NCBI GenBank assembly: GCA_935421135.1
Contig: OW285189.1
Coordinates: 1,221,679 to 1,285,678, forward strand
From: Bugulina stolonifera
Taxonomy: Eukaryota > Bryozoa > Gymnolaemata > Cheilostomatida > Bugulidae
Direction: 5' to 3'
Length of the DNA: 64,000 nucleotides
Both the position numbers and the translations under genes were made by a program. Below the pieces are notes generated by a model, which ran no database searches, was not told where the DNA came from, and saw nothing but the letters and a program-made list of their open reading frames with translations. Every line of letters begins with the position of its first letter. The first letter of the stretch is position 1. This document shows, in pieces, positions 38,338-49,685 of the stretch.

Positions 38338-38462
38338 CGTGTCTTGCCTGTTGGCTAGTGTCACTACCTGTGTCTTGCCTGTTGGCCAGTGTCACTACCC
38401 GTGTCTTGCCTGTTGGCTAGTGTCATTACACGTGTCTTGCCTGTTGGCTAGTGTCACTACCC
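38338..38462. repeat. 31-bp minisatellite, 4 copies
   Basis: Core gtgtcttgcctgttggctag with tgtcactaccc. Confidence 0.9.
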
Positions 38463-39130
38463 GTTTCCTGGAACCAGAGACTCCTTGTCCTCCCTTGGTT
38501 TGTGTCTGGCACAGCTTGGCCTTCTGCTTCTGTATTTTCCAGGCTAGCTGCAGAATGGCCTGAGCCAATATCAGAATGTCGGTTCCCAGCTTTTACTTGT
38601 AAGACCTGTCCAGCAGAGCCATCCACATAATGGAGTCCGGTCAACCCCTCCTTTTGTTCCGAAACGCCTGTAACCACAGGAACTAATTGGCGGCTTCTAC
38701 GGTGCTCCCTAAATGAGGTGCACCTAAATTCACCAGATGGCATTGCGAGCTAGGATCATTCAACGTCTAGGTGAAGGTTTTGAGAGCCAGTGTATCTGGA
38801 TAACTTGGTGAGAGTTCTCCACAGGTCAAATCCATTAGATGCTCAACATCAATGACGTAATATTGGAGTGAGATACTGTTGTTATTCTTTATCTGTTCTA
38901 ACTGCTGATGAGCTTCCCATGCCATTATCCCGTCTCCCACAGTCTTGAGCCATTCCTTAGAGGGATTTTCTCGTGTGTAGAATGGCAGCTGCCGGTTGCC
39001 ATTCATTCGCCTCTGCGACCATTTATAATTGGAAGCTGAATAACTCCACGTCCTCTCAAAGTGAGGGGCCTTGAATGCTCGATGCAGTAGTCCTATCAGA
39101 TCTGCCAGCTGTCCTAGCTCACTCCTTTCT
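38463..39130 (-). pseudogene. Unidentified minus-strand ORF remnant
   Basis: On the minus strand a frame open for about 120 codons (from about 39128 to a stop near 38767) reads in part SELGQLADLIGLLHRAF and ERTWSYSASNYKWSQRR, with balanced composition unlike the repeat ORFs. A second frame (38743-38426) reads on with GLTGLHYVDGSAGQVLQVK. They look like pieces of one broken protein, perhaps from a transposon. No domain is recognised and no start is assigned. Confidence 0.35.
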
Positions 39131-40154
39131 TCATGCTGAGTTCTACCATTTCCAGCTTAATTAAGTCCAGACATCCTGTGATGGGGTAAAAACGAGATCC
39201 TTTGTCCCATCACTGCCATCAATGGAACTGTTTGCCAAAAGAGTTCACAATTACGTGTACCTCCACCCAGGCAACACACTAACGAATGCTGCCTGATGGC
39301 ACTGCCATCTATACATCCAAATAGGTGGCCAGGGAGGAAAAAAACCAAGGAATAACTTTAAGCTGTCTGGGAGATATACTGCACCGCTAGCCTTGTACAA
39401 TTCTCACTGCCTTTGGCAGCTTGAGATTGCTGGTTCAACATATTTCGCAACTTTTAAATATACTTTGCTGTTAATACACAGCATTGCCAAGGTATGCTCC
39501 CAGGAATAACTCTAAGCTGCACTGAACATCGAAACACCGAAACAGTAAGCTGTCTGCAGGTTGAGTATACATGCATATGTTAAGGGGTTTGGCCACTTTT
39601 TCATATATATATGATGTATTTTTAGCTAAAAATACATCATATATATATACATGTATATATTTTTAGTTGTGATTAAAGGCTTTGTCCATAATACCACTCT
39701 CTCCTCATTAGATCACATCATTGTTCTGATACAATTAGTGCTGGGCAAAGCTGGCAAGAATGATGCTGGAGCACAAAGATTGAAAGAGCCGCAATATGCT
39801 TACGTCCCTATGCCTACGTCAGTATGCGATACCAGCTATTGCTGGAAGTGGGCATGCTAAAGGACGATGGGATAAATGTGATTGACCAAAATAAAATACT
39901 GAATCGAATAGCACAGCGGCTTTTCATTTGGTTTTTATTTGAAAATTTGATGGGTTTGAACTGAGAGGATAATTTCCAAAAAATGCTGAATGAAACCAAA
40001 GCACTGTGCAACTCTAGATACTATGCCAATAACAGGCCTTCATGTAGCTAGTCACCAATGGAAAGTCCTAATGGCTAAAGCTCTAGTTATGTATTTAATA
40101 TTCTATTATCGCTTTGTGGTCTCTTACCCACAAATGTTTGGGAGAAGGTAGTAA
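39131..40154. other. Intergenic, no gene seen
   Basis: Contains a perfect AT-rich palindrome centred at 39625 (39603-39648; core gatgtatttttagct). The stretch near 39530-39600 (aaacagtaagctgtctgcag ... aaggggtttggcca) recurs in altered form near 57030-57105, marking an unidentified dispersed repeat. Confidence 0.45.
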
Positions 40155-40162
40155 GTTGTCAC

Positions 40163-41267
40163 CATACTTGCCAAGTGATCTGATCTGGAGACATGCGCGG
40201 ACCAGAGGGAGGACGGATGGCATGGCCGCAGGCCAAGCCAGCCCGCGTAGCGGGCTGTCGGAAAGGGTGCAGGAGGGGTAGAGGAGCGCCCTCCTGCATT
40301 CAAAATGTTTTTTGTGAGCCACTAAAATGGCAGTAGTTAGGGCAATTTCACTTATATTTGTATGCTGCTCTAGTGGTCAAAAATATGTTCATATTACATG
40401 CATATTGGAATGGTTTAAAATGGTGGGAAGAATTAGAATAGGAATGAAGTTGCAAAGAGTGCTTCAGGTTGGATTATCTAAAGAAGACCTATAAAACTTG
40501 CTACAACATAAAAATTTATTAGAAACCAAATTTTCGTTTCATTTTATACTAAATTATAAACATATAGCTTAACTTAAGAAAATACTGAATTATAATAATA
40601 ATAATAATAATAATTCAGTATTTTCATAAGTTAAGTTATTTATATGTACTTATAATTTAATATAAAATGAAACATAAATTTGGTTTCCAATAAATTTGTA
40701 TTTTGTAGCAACTTTTATGGGTCTTCTTTAGATAATCCAACCTGAAGCACTCTTTGCAACTTCATTATGATTATAGTTATTATAATAAAAAATATAATCA
40801 TAATGCAAGCCTGTCTTTTGAACTTCAGAATCATTGAGAATAAACAAATCTTTTAAGCTTTTAGATGACGTGACAGCTTTGATATGCTTCTGGGTCAGCG
40901 TGTGCCTGGCTACGTCATTGGTACCACCATTAGTAATGCTTTACTAGAGGGTGCAGAAGGTGCAGGAATTAGTCAGAGTTTGGGCTATCACTAGTGGCAA
41001 TTGGCATAGACACGGCAGTCAGTAGACATCGAACTAATTTAAAAACAAACGGTGTGTAGCATATATTTAGCAAAATTCCCCAAGATTTGCGGCGCTCAAC
41101 CCTTTTTCAGTCATTGTTTTGGAAAATCCAAAGGAAATGATAAATAAAATTTTTTGGAGCAACAATTTTCTAATTCCCGGGGTATAAATCAGGACATTGG
41201 GACAGTGTAGGGACAATTTTCAAATCCCGGGGGTGTCCCGAGAAACCCGGGACACTTGGCAAGTATG
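40163..41267. mobile_element. hAT-like MITE, 1105 bp, with 8-bp target duplication
   Basis: Terminal inverted repeats catacttgccaagtg ... cacttggcaagtatg, flanked by exact 8-bp direct repeats gttgtcac (40155-40162 and 41268-41275). No transposase. It contains a GC-rich patch near 40190-40290 and a large internal foldback (40443-40767). Confidence 0.85.
40443..40767. repeat. About 160-bp-arm inverted repeat inside the MITE
   Basis: The left arm begins aatgaagttgcaaagagtgc and the right arm ends gcactctttgcaacttcatt. They pair across a (taa)n-rich centre near 40605 with few mismatches. Probably a foldback insertion nested in the hAT-like element. Confidence 0.85.
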
Positions 41268-41746
41268 GTTGTCACAAAAGGACAGGGTCTGGAGTTCAAC
41301 CACAAATACATGTAGCTAAGACATGGTCTTTCACAATTCTGTTCAATGTAAGAGTTGCATGTACATACATATACAGCTGGTTGCAGAAACTAATGCAGTG
41401 TTGGCCAATACACAAACCAACATAGCATGTACAGTTGATTATTAGCTCATAAGCACAAGTTAGTATTGCTACATTATTCTGTATGCAGAACAAGTTTGTG
41501 AACTTACTGAAGCATGGGGGGAAAATACAAGTACATTTTGTAAGAGCTGTTGGTAGTTCACGCTCCTTGGGTGCTAACTTTGTTTTACTAACCTATAGTG
41601 AGTGGAATATTCTGCGACTGCTGTAATTAGCGGGTTGTGTCACCTTCATTCTTCACCCTCAAACCTCAAGTAACCAATTGTCTGTCTCCACCTGAAGAAT
41701 TAAATATTATGTTATTATAATGTGGCATATAGTATGCCATTACACC

Positions 41747-42221
41747 TGTTATAGACATGCTCCTGAGCACTGACCAAGGACCCTTGAGGCTATTTGTTAA
41801 GGCTTAGCTAATTATATAATCCTCACTCTAGTATTATGTAATCAGTGTCTGTAGCTAATTATAGTATTTCACTACTGGCCGTTACTTTTGTGAACGGCCT
41901 TATTGTTATATATATAAACAACTTTATGCCAACGGCCTACTATTAATGTGACCGACACTGTTCGTCCTTTGTTTAGTATAAAAGCAGCTGAATACCGCTT
42001 ATCTTTCTCTTTATGCTGCATGCTTTTGTGCTGTGAACATCTATTCTATTCAATACACTATTGCACACAGTAATGAAGCCAATATTGTTTAGCCTTAGAC
42101 AGTAACAGTATCTAAAGAGCAGTTGCCTCTCAGGTGTATGCACATAGGTAGTCTCGTTGATTGCTTTGCTATGGCCATTGGTGGTTGGTGTATACTGGGT
42201 CGCATGTACACATCCACAACA
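41747..42221. mobile_element. Solo LTR, relative of the 49154-54298 element
   Basis: 475 bp, starts tgttatagac and ends cacatccacaaca, flanked by 4-bp direct repeats CACC (41743-41746, 42222-42225). It is the same length class as the 476-bp LTR and shares gaacggccttattgttat and the terminal cacatccacaaca. It is clearly diverged, so it is an older insertion reduced by LTR-LTR recombination. Confidence 0.8.
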
Positions 42222-42225
42222 CACC

Positions 42226-43260
42226 ACACACACTGCTGTGTAACACTAACTTCCTGTGTGTTACCAGCTCCCTGTATTACTGGTACTCTGTAATACTGGT
42301 TCCTTTGTAACACAGGTGCAGCAATACAGACTCTAACAGAACCAAACTAATCTTTGGCACCACTTAATTTAAATCTTTCACTAAAATCTCAACAATAGCT
42401 GAATGACTCTGCAAAATAAGAATTTTAATTGTTCCCAGACTTTTAGTTGCTCTAGATAACTTGATCAAAACTGGATTTTCTAGAGACATGCAAATATCGA
42501 GCTTGCAAAAAAGACGTCTGACTTCTCTAGTTTTCAGGCCATAACCTCCATTCTAATAGAGAGAAAGCAGCAATAGTCTCAGAATCTCGATGCGTACAAA
42601 AGGTGGGAAGGGGACTACATTAACATCATCCAAAATTTTGTCATGGAAATGAAACTGTGAGACTTTTTATTGCTACATAAGCCATTATGCCATAGTGCTG
42701 CGTAGCAGCCAAATGGCACTTGGTGCAGAGGCTGGAACAGCCTGATAGCTTATGCTGAACTACTAACGCAAGCAGTCCATAGAATAGTAAATATGGGAGT
42801 ATAATTTATACTTGTTTACCTATCACTCTAGAGAAATTAAACTAAGCTAAAGGAAGTATCAACACAATATAGCTGGGAACATCCATTTGTGACAGTGTTA
42901 TCAGATAGTACATGATGTTATCAGGCTAGATAGAATCAGTGTCTTATTGTTACACTAATATTATCTTATGGTGCAATAGATGTGGTAGAGTTGATAGGTC
43001 TATTCTCACCATCACAATCATAGACTGTTAACCAGTGATTTTACCCCATTCCCAGCTAGGATTAGTATGTAGTATGAAATGAAATAGAATCATGCTATAC
43101 CGCATGTAACATGTACATTTTGATGTAGTGGACTTGGCAATTTACATGTGTGCATCATAGAACTGATTAATAAAATAGGTGGGATATTGGAACACAATTA
43201 GTTGACCACGGTCACACCTCTGGAGAGATACTAGACATAAAAGAAGAGACGGCTTTAGCC
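42226..43260. other. Intergenic upstream of TLR 3, no gene seen
   Basis: AT-rich with no repeat array or coding similarity. It probably holds the promoter and 5' UTR of the third TLR gene, whose coding start is at 43261. Confidence 0.4.
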
Positions 43261-46200
43261 ATGGTGAGACAGGGAGGGATGAAGCAGACCTTGCTTTGTC
43301 TTACAATTCTTTACTATCACCTTTCTACTAATCATTGCAGATGAGTATGCAAAACCATATTATAGTTCTATAGGTTACACTGCACAGTTCTATTGATAAC
43401 ACTGCACAGTTCTATTGATAACACTGCACAGTTCCATTGGTAACACTGCACAGTTCTATAGGTAACACTGCACAGTTTTATCTGTAACACTGCATAGTTC
43501 TATAGGTAATACTGTGATGGTACAGGACATTTGTATACGACTCCAGCTACCCTGATAAAACCCAATAGCACCTTAAGTGCCTAGTAGTTGCCACAGCACT
43601 ACTCAGCTAACACTCGTACTCTCATATCCAGCTGTTCGTATACTCATACTCAACTGTATTGCATGTCTAAACCATTCATTTACTGTCTACATATGTGTAT
43701 CTATGTGTTTATATCCATTCTACTTAACTATATACCAATGTACATTCATGTATGGCAATTACTGAGTCTTTTGGTACCTTTTATACCCATGTAAAGAGGC
43801 CCGACCTCTCAGAATCCCTTGATATTCATTTTGTACATGAATTGGATGATTATAAGCAACTTTTGTATAACCCGACCTATTTTGGGTCGGCTGTCGGGCT
43901 TCCGGCGGCCATGTTGTTGCACAACTTCCGGGCGACCCTACGTCGTCTTTTCCCGACACTACGTCGGGCGGAAGTTCTTATACTATATAAAGGACCATGT
44001 TTTATCATTCGTTGTCTCAGTCTTTGCTTGGCGTTCAATAAAGACACATCTATACTTGATACAGAGACTGTCACTTCCTTTTTCCAGGTCATTCGCATTA
44101 GCGAACCGCCTACTAGGTCGGATCACTCTCTTTCACAGTATAGTCTCCAGGCTAGACTCGGGACCAGATGGGTCGTCTCTGGTAGTACTTTGACTACTGA
44201 GACCGCTCGATCTTTCATGTAATGAGAAGGCCTAGCACCACTCATAGGCACTTCATTTCTTGGGTCGGCAGTCGTCCAAGGACGGCCGCTCGAAAACCAG
44301 AAACCATTACCATACTTCACAGGTTATACTGCACAGTTCTATAGGTTATACTAGTGCTGGGCGGTTTTGATTTGCATGTCCATTCAGTTTTTTTGCTGAT
44401 TTTTCTAAAAATCTGAATGAAACCAGAGTTGTCTTCTCACCCTCGGTTTAATTCAGTTTTTTTAGTTCATGAAAAAAGACCGAACCGGAAATTAAATACT
44501 CAATATTGGGAGTTGTCACACCCTGCTTTTAAGCTGTAATGGCGGCCATTTTTAATTTTCTCTAATAAATTGCAATTATTAAATGCCAATTATCTATAAT
44601 AATATGGAAGTATAACAACTGGAATTCAGTGAAACTAAAGTAAATCATCTCTGGGTGACAATGATGGCTGTAGCCAAGTCTTTATTCAAAGGATGACATG
44701 GAATTATAAAGATTGAAAGATGCATAACATAAATTCACGTGTTCGGAGTTTCAGCCATTACCGGAAATGACCGCCATTTTTATTTTGTTCAATAATTTGC
44801 AATAATTAAATATTAATTATTTATAACAATATGCAAGTTTGACCACTAGAATCAAATGAAAACTACAGTAAACCCTTACTGGGTGACATTGATGGCTGCA
44901 GCTAAGTCTGTATTCCAACGATGGCATCGAATTATAAGGATTAAAAGAAGCACTAAAGTGGCAGCCATTTTCATTTAGTTTAATAGTTAACAATTATTAA
45001 ATGTTTATTATTTATAATAATATGCAATCGTAACTGCTATAATGGAGTGAAACTACAATAAATAACCACTGGGTGATAATATTATGGCTGCAGCTAAGTA
45101 TAAATTCCAAGGATGGCATCGAATTATAAGGATTGAAAGAAGCATAACATGAATTCACGTGTTTTCAACACCAGCCATTATCAAAAGTGGGTGCGCTAAG
45201 AAGCCAGGCGCGGTCTGACTTTTAAAACCGAATAAAACCGCACCGCCGCATTCGGTGTCGGTTCCCATTTTAAATTTTGGCGGTTTTTGAGCCGAATGAA
45301 AAAAAAAACCGAAAAACTTAATGACACCGAAACACCGCCCAGCACTAGGTTATGCTGCATATGTGACAGTATTGTGAATATTGGAATAGGCAGATGGGCA
45401 TGCAGTTGAATGTTGATATATTTTTTGTAGGGTAACTGTAATCACACACTAAGAACAACATGGTTATTGGCGCTACTAGCAGCAAGTATATCAACTCTAT
45501 GCAGCCCAGAACCAGATCTGTGTTCCCGATGTGACAGCACTGCCGAGTGCGAGTCCAAAGACCCACTAGTTGTACTACCTGCTCAAATTCCAACAACCAT
45601 CACAGAGCTCCATCTGTTCTACTCTGGACCTAACACCACCCTTAAAGCAAACGTCTTCTCCAGGTATTTTAAGTTAAGGAGCATTGTTATCATTGGGAAG
45701 AACATTGAGTCAATAGAGGCCAAGACGTTCACACATTTGACGCGATTAGAACAGCTGGTCATTAGGGAAACAAATATTCGTGCCCTACCTGAAAAATTCC
45801 TGCCCAGCTCACTTCGCGTATTGAGAATTGAATATGGCAAACTGACAAGTATACCCCACCACATCTTTAGTAGCGTACCATTACTAACAAACCTGTCATT
45901 GAACTTTAATTACATCAGTCACCATAATTGTAAATCAATAGGAAATGAATTTAAAAACATACAACATCTAGAAAGCCTGAAGCTAGCTAACTTTACTCTG
46001 GACAAAAACTGTGAGGAACAGGTAAATTCTACCTTCTTTGAACCAGTTCAACACACTGTTAAAACGTTAAACCTGACGTTATCAAATGTTTACGGGGGTG
46101 AGCAAACAGTTTTTAAAAATTTCCTATTACTTGAAGATTTAGACATTAGCCTTGCAAGACAGTTTTTACAATGCCCAGCTAATGCATCTCTACTGTTCAG

Positions 46201-49002
46201 TAATCTACCTCGCACTCTAAGGATATTAACCCTTACGAGATGGAGAAGTGATACAACTGCCAACACAGAATGTGCAATTACAAACCACACAGTTGCTGGG
46301 CTGAAGGATTTGAAACAGCTTCACACAATTGATTTAAAATATAGTGACCTAGTGTTTGGAAGCGTTTTGAAAAAGGCTTTGTTTGATGGATTTCATCAAC
46401 TGTCCAGACTTGATCTTGGCTGGTGTAGATTCTCAAGCATCGAAGACCACATATTTGACAGATGTCAAAATCTCAACCATTTATCCCTCAATGGCAATCC
46501 ATTAGGAAACCGACCATTCAAATTATTTTCATCCCGGCAGCTGTCAAAGCTGCAGACGCTAACTATGGCAGGAGCAAGTATTTACACTGACTATATTCGA
46601 GATTACCACCCAGGAGATTTCTTAGACACAGCCCCTCTTAAACTACTTGACTTCAGTCAAAACCAGCTTCACTGGATTCCAATATTTGGAACTAATGAAA
46701 CAATTTTTGATTCATTGGAAACAATCAAACTAAATGGGAATTACCTTAAAAGCCTGTATCTCATCAGCGAGCGCACATTCAAAGAACGATGCGAACACCT
46801 CCCCAAACTAAATACACTTGAGCTCAATGACAATACATTGGAAACATTGGAAGGGCTCTGCTATTCGCTAACACACTTGTATTTAGCAAACAACAAAATT
46901 ATAAAAGATTGGGGTAAAAATCAGGCAGTGATTTCGGGGTTAGAGAACCTAATAATTCTCGACTTATCAGGCAATGAGATCGTATCTATCAAAAACACCC
47001 TATTTGATAAGATGCCAAATCTAACTGAATTGTATATGTCCAACAATAACATTTCTGAAACAATCCTTGATTATGTACACAACAATTTTCTATTAGAAAT
47101 ATTAGATTTGCGATATAACTACATAAGAGAAATAGATTTGAAATCTATAGAGCATCTAAAACATTTGAGACGATTACAGCTAGACAGTAACTCAATATCA
47201 AGCCTCGATGAAGCACTCCTGGAGTTTCTTGATAGCCTGGCGCACCTAGAGGAATTTGGTCTACGTGGCAATGCACTTCAGTGTAGATGCACTCAAGACT
47301 TTGTGCAAAATTGGATCAAGAAGACCAAGTACGTTCCAGCAGCAGCTTTAATTGATTGCCATGGGCCAGGAGATTTAAAAGGGGTAAAAATACATGAATA
47401 TATAAGAGATGACTATTCGTGCGACCAGGAAATCTATGTTATTGTATCACTAAGTACATTGGGTGGCATTGTTTTCATAGTATTATTAGTTATACCAATA
47501 TATAGATACCGTTGGTATATCTTGCATATTAAGATTGTATTCTTAGCTATCAAAAGGCAAGCTTCTACAATTCGTTTGGAGCACGTGTGCATATATGATG
47601 CGTATGTCATATACAACCCTAACTGCGATGAGGATCTAGATTTTGTGGTGAACAAACTTCTTCCAGCAGTGGAGATTGGCAGCGAAAATGAAAATAAGGT
47701 ACATGTATTTGATTTACGTATCCACAGGGAAGTTGCCCATTTTTAAACTATAATGTGATAATATGACAGTCTCATGTCACTCATAATCAAATAGCTGGTT
47801 CGATCATTCAATTCACCAAGTTACTTGCCAAGCTTCGGGCGTAATAATTCCTTGTATTATAATATTATACATTGTCTATGTCACCTTCACAGTTCCACAT
47901 TCTGTTGCTGTCTGGCATTACTAGAGAACGCACTGTATTTTACAGTATACAATAAGTTATATATAAGCCATTTTAAAACAAGGTTATTCAACTGAATTTT
48001 TTAGGAGGGACTAAAATTGTACATTCATGATAGAGAAGCATTGCCTGGAACACACAAACACACAGAAATGCTGAAAGGCATGGAACAAAGTAGAAAAGTA
48101 ATACTAGTGTTAAGTAACTCCTTTCTGGCAAATTCAGAATGCCGTGGACAGGCAGATCTGGCAGGTATATATTGTGTGATGCTAGTTTCTGCAAGTTATT
48201 TCCAATTTGCCCATAGAGCAGCCAGGAACTCGATTTCACATCCATGAACATATCCATCCTGACTGGGGTATGAACCCTATGCCTCTACGGCACCTAATCA
48301 CCTAGCACAGTGGACAGAACACATTATCACTATACCAGCTCAGTACGAGGGACTCCTCATTTGGTGGCCACCTTGCTATATATGGGTCGATAGGTGGTTT
48401 AGCCACTTTTCCCCATTAAATATGTTGTGGGATGATGCATGATCTCATCACTGCATAGTTTGTGCTCCCTGGATAAATTCCTGGCTTTACATAACACATA
48501 ACATTTTATTTATACTTCCCAGGTTTTATAATATGTGATTGATCATGCAGGTAGAGAATCTTATGGTCAGAAATGCTACCAGCCGAATAAAATATTAGTG
48601 ATAGTCAGGGAAAAGTTAAACGAAGATGCAATTAAACCTCCTTTTACATCTCTGTTAACGGAAAATGTTATTGATGTAAGTATTAGCCAGCATTGCCTCC
48701 CAACCAGATTGTAAAATGTATACATGTAAATTCCTTAGGCTCATGGAATATTAACATCCAATAACTACTTGTACAATGATTGACTGCCTCCATCTGTAGA
48801 GGCAACTTCAAAAAAATTCCAAGAATATTTATTGCAGATACAGGATAATGATGAAAAGGTAGTTCAGAGGGCAATGCATCGAGTTAGGAAGTTTATATCT
48901 AAGCCTCGCTATGAATACAGAAAGGACAATAAAGACAAACCAATAGCAATGAACTGCATACAAGACTCGCAACAAGATGAGGAAATTAGTTCTTCAGTAT
49001 AG
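43261..49002 (+). CDS. Toll-like receptor paralogue 3 (LRR-TM-TIR), 906 aa
   Basis: Third tandem paralogue. Exons: 43261-43263 (ATG only), 45431-47698, 48005-48164, 48551-48675, 48838-49002, phases 0,0,1,0. Signal peptide TWLLALLAASISTLCS, Cys cluster (CSRCDSTAEC), leucine-rich repeats, LRRCT near 614 (NALQCRCTQDF), TM near 667-692, YRYRWYI, TIR from about 721 with YDAYVIY and BB loop REALPG. Box 3 differs: where the neighbours have RVW, this has RAM (RAMHRVRKF), so the Trp is lost. The C terminus DEEISSSV is a class I PDZ-type end, as in paralogue 2. Intron 1 (2.2 kb) has absorbed a solo LTR and an hAT-like MITE. An LTR retrotransposon lies 151 bp after the stop. Confidence 0.9.
43367..43510. 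repeat. 22-bp minisatellite in TLR 3 intron 1
   Basis: About 6 copies with core taacactgcacagttctat. A further partial copy at 44325-44350 lies on the other side of the solo LTR, showing the LTR inserted near or into this array's neighbourhood. Confidence 0.85.
43763..44306. mobile_element. Solo LTR of a second LTR-retrotransposon family
   Basis: 544 bp, tgagtctttt ... ccagaaacca, with 4-bp flanking repeats TTAC (43759-43762, 44307-44310). It contains a TATA box (tatataaagg, about 43985) and an AATAAA (about 44037) in the order expected of U3-R-U5. It is rich in cgacc/gtcgg words, unlike the surrounding intron. The boundary choice rests on the 4-bp repeat and could be off by a few bases. Confidence 0.6.
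44352..45347. mobile_element. hAT-like MITE (triplicated form) in TLR 3 intron 1
   Basis: Terminal inverted repeats tagtgctgggcggttttga ... caccgcccagcacta, with 8-bp flanks ggttatac/ggttatgc. The body holds three diverged copies of a ~190-bp unit (starting near 44535, 44768 and 44961; each with a gccattt ... gggtga ... aattataa order). The relative at 17764-18279 has one. Confidence 0.85.
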
Positions 49003-49153
49003 CATACAATTCAGTTTATGATAGACCGTGCTATCACCATTCTACAAGCACTCTATGATTCATTTCTACTATATTTTATCACTATTGAATGTGTAACCAA
49101 AGAAGCTGGTTGATCTCATATTAGGCGTATTAGACTATTTCACTTCATACAAC

Positions 49154-49629
49154 TGTAATGGACGACCCCAGTCCGTTTGCTAGCCGACGACCCTTAAGGC
49201 CGTCGAGCCCTTTATGTTATTATATAATAGTCTACCATACTAGCCGTCTCCATCATGAACGGCCTTATTGTTATTTGAACGACCTTGTGTAAACGACTTA
49301 CTAATGTAAACGGCCAACGGCCGGAACTAGTGGTTTTCTTTGTCTAGTATTTCCTTTGTCTCCTTCAGCTATATAAGGAGCCTGATTCTTGTTGTACTTT
49401 GCAATCTCTTGTATGCCTTCGTGCCCTCAAGATCACTCAATACATCATACATAAACTTATATATTCTATGAGTTATATTGATGCGTTGATCAATTGATAC
49501 TTGAGCATTACACTTTGAACATACGCTAGGGAGGTTGTTTTGGCTAGGTAGCCGTTCTCTGCATCTGCACCTACAAGTCGTCTGTGGCTTGTGTACAGAC
49601 CTTGGGCCGTCTGGGACACATCCACAACA
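49154..49629 (+). repeat. 5' LTR
   Basis: 476 bp, TG...CA ends. Contains ctatataagg at about 49369 as a likely TATA box. Dense in cggcc and cgacc words. Differs from the 3' LTR at two sites noted (c/t in taccata(c/t)tagccg and a/c in catacata(a/c)actt). Confidence 0.93.
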
Positions 49630-49647
49630 TTGGTGGCAGCAGTGGGA
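49630..49647 (+). other. Presumed primer-binding site
   Basis: Ttggtggcagcagtggga immediately follows the 5' LTR, the position where a tRNA primer anneals. Which tRNA it matches was not determined. Confidence 0.55.
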
Positions 49648-49685
49648 TTAAGCGAATCCCTGACGACTTGTAGCAAGGGCAGATA

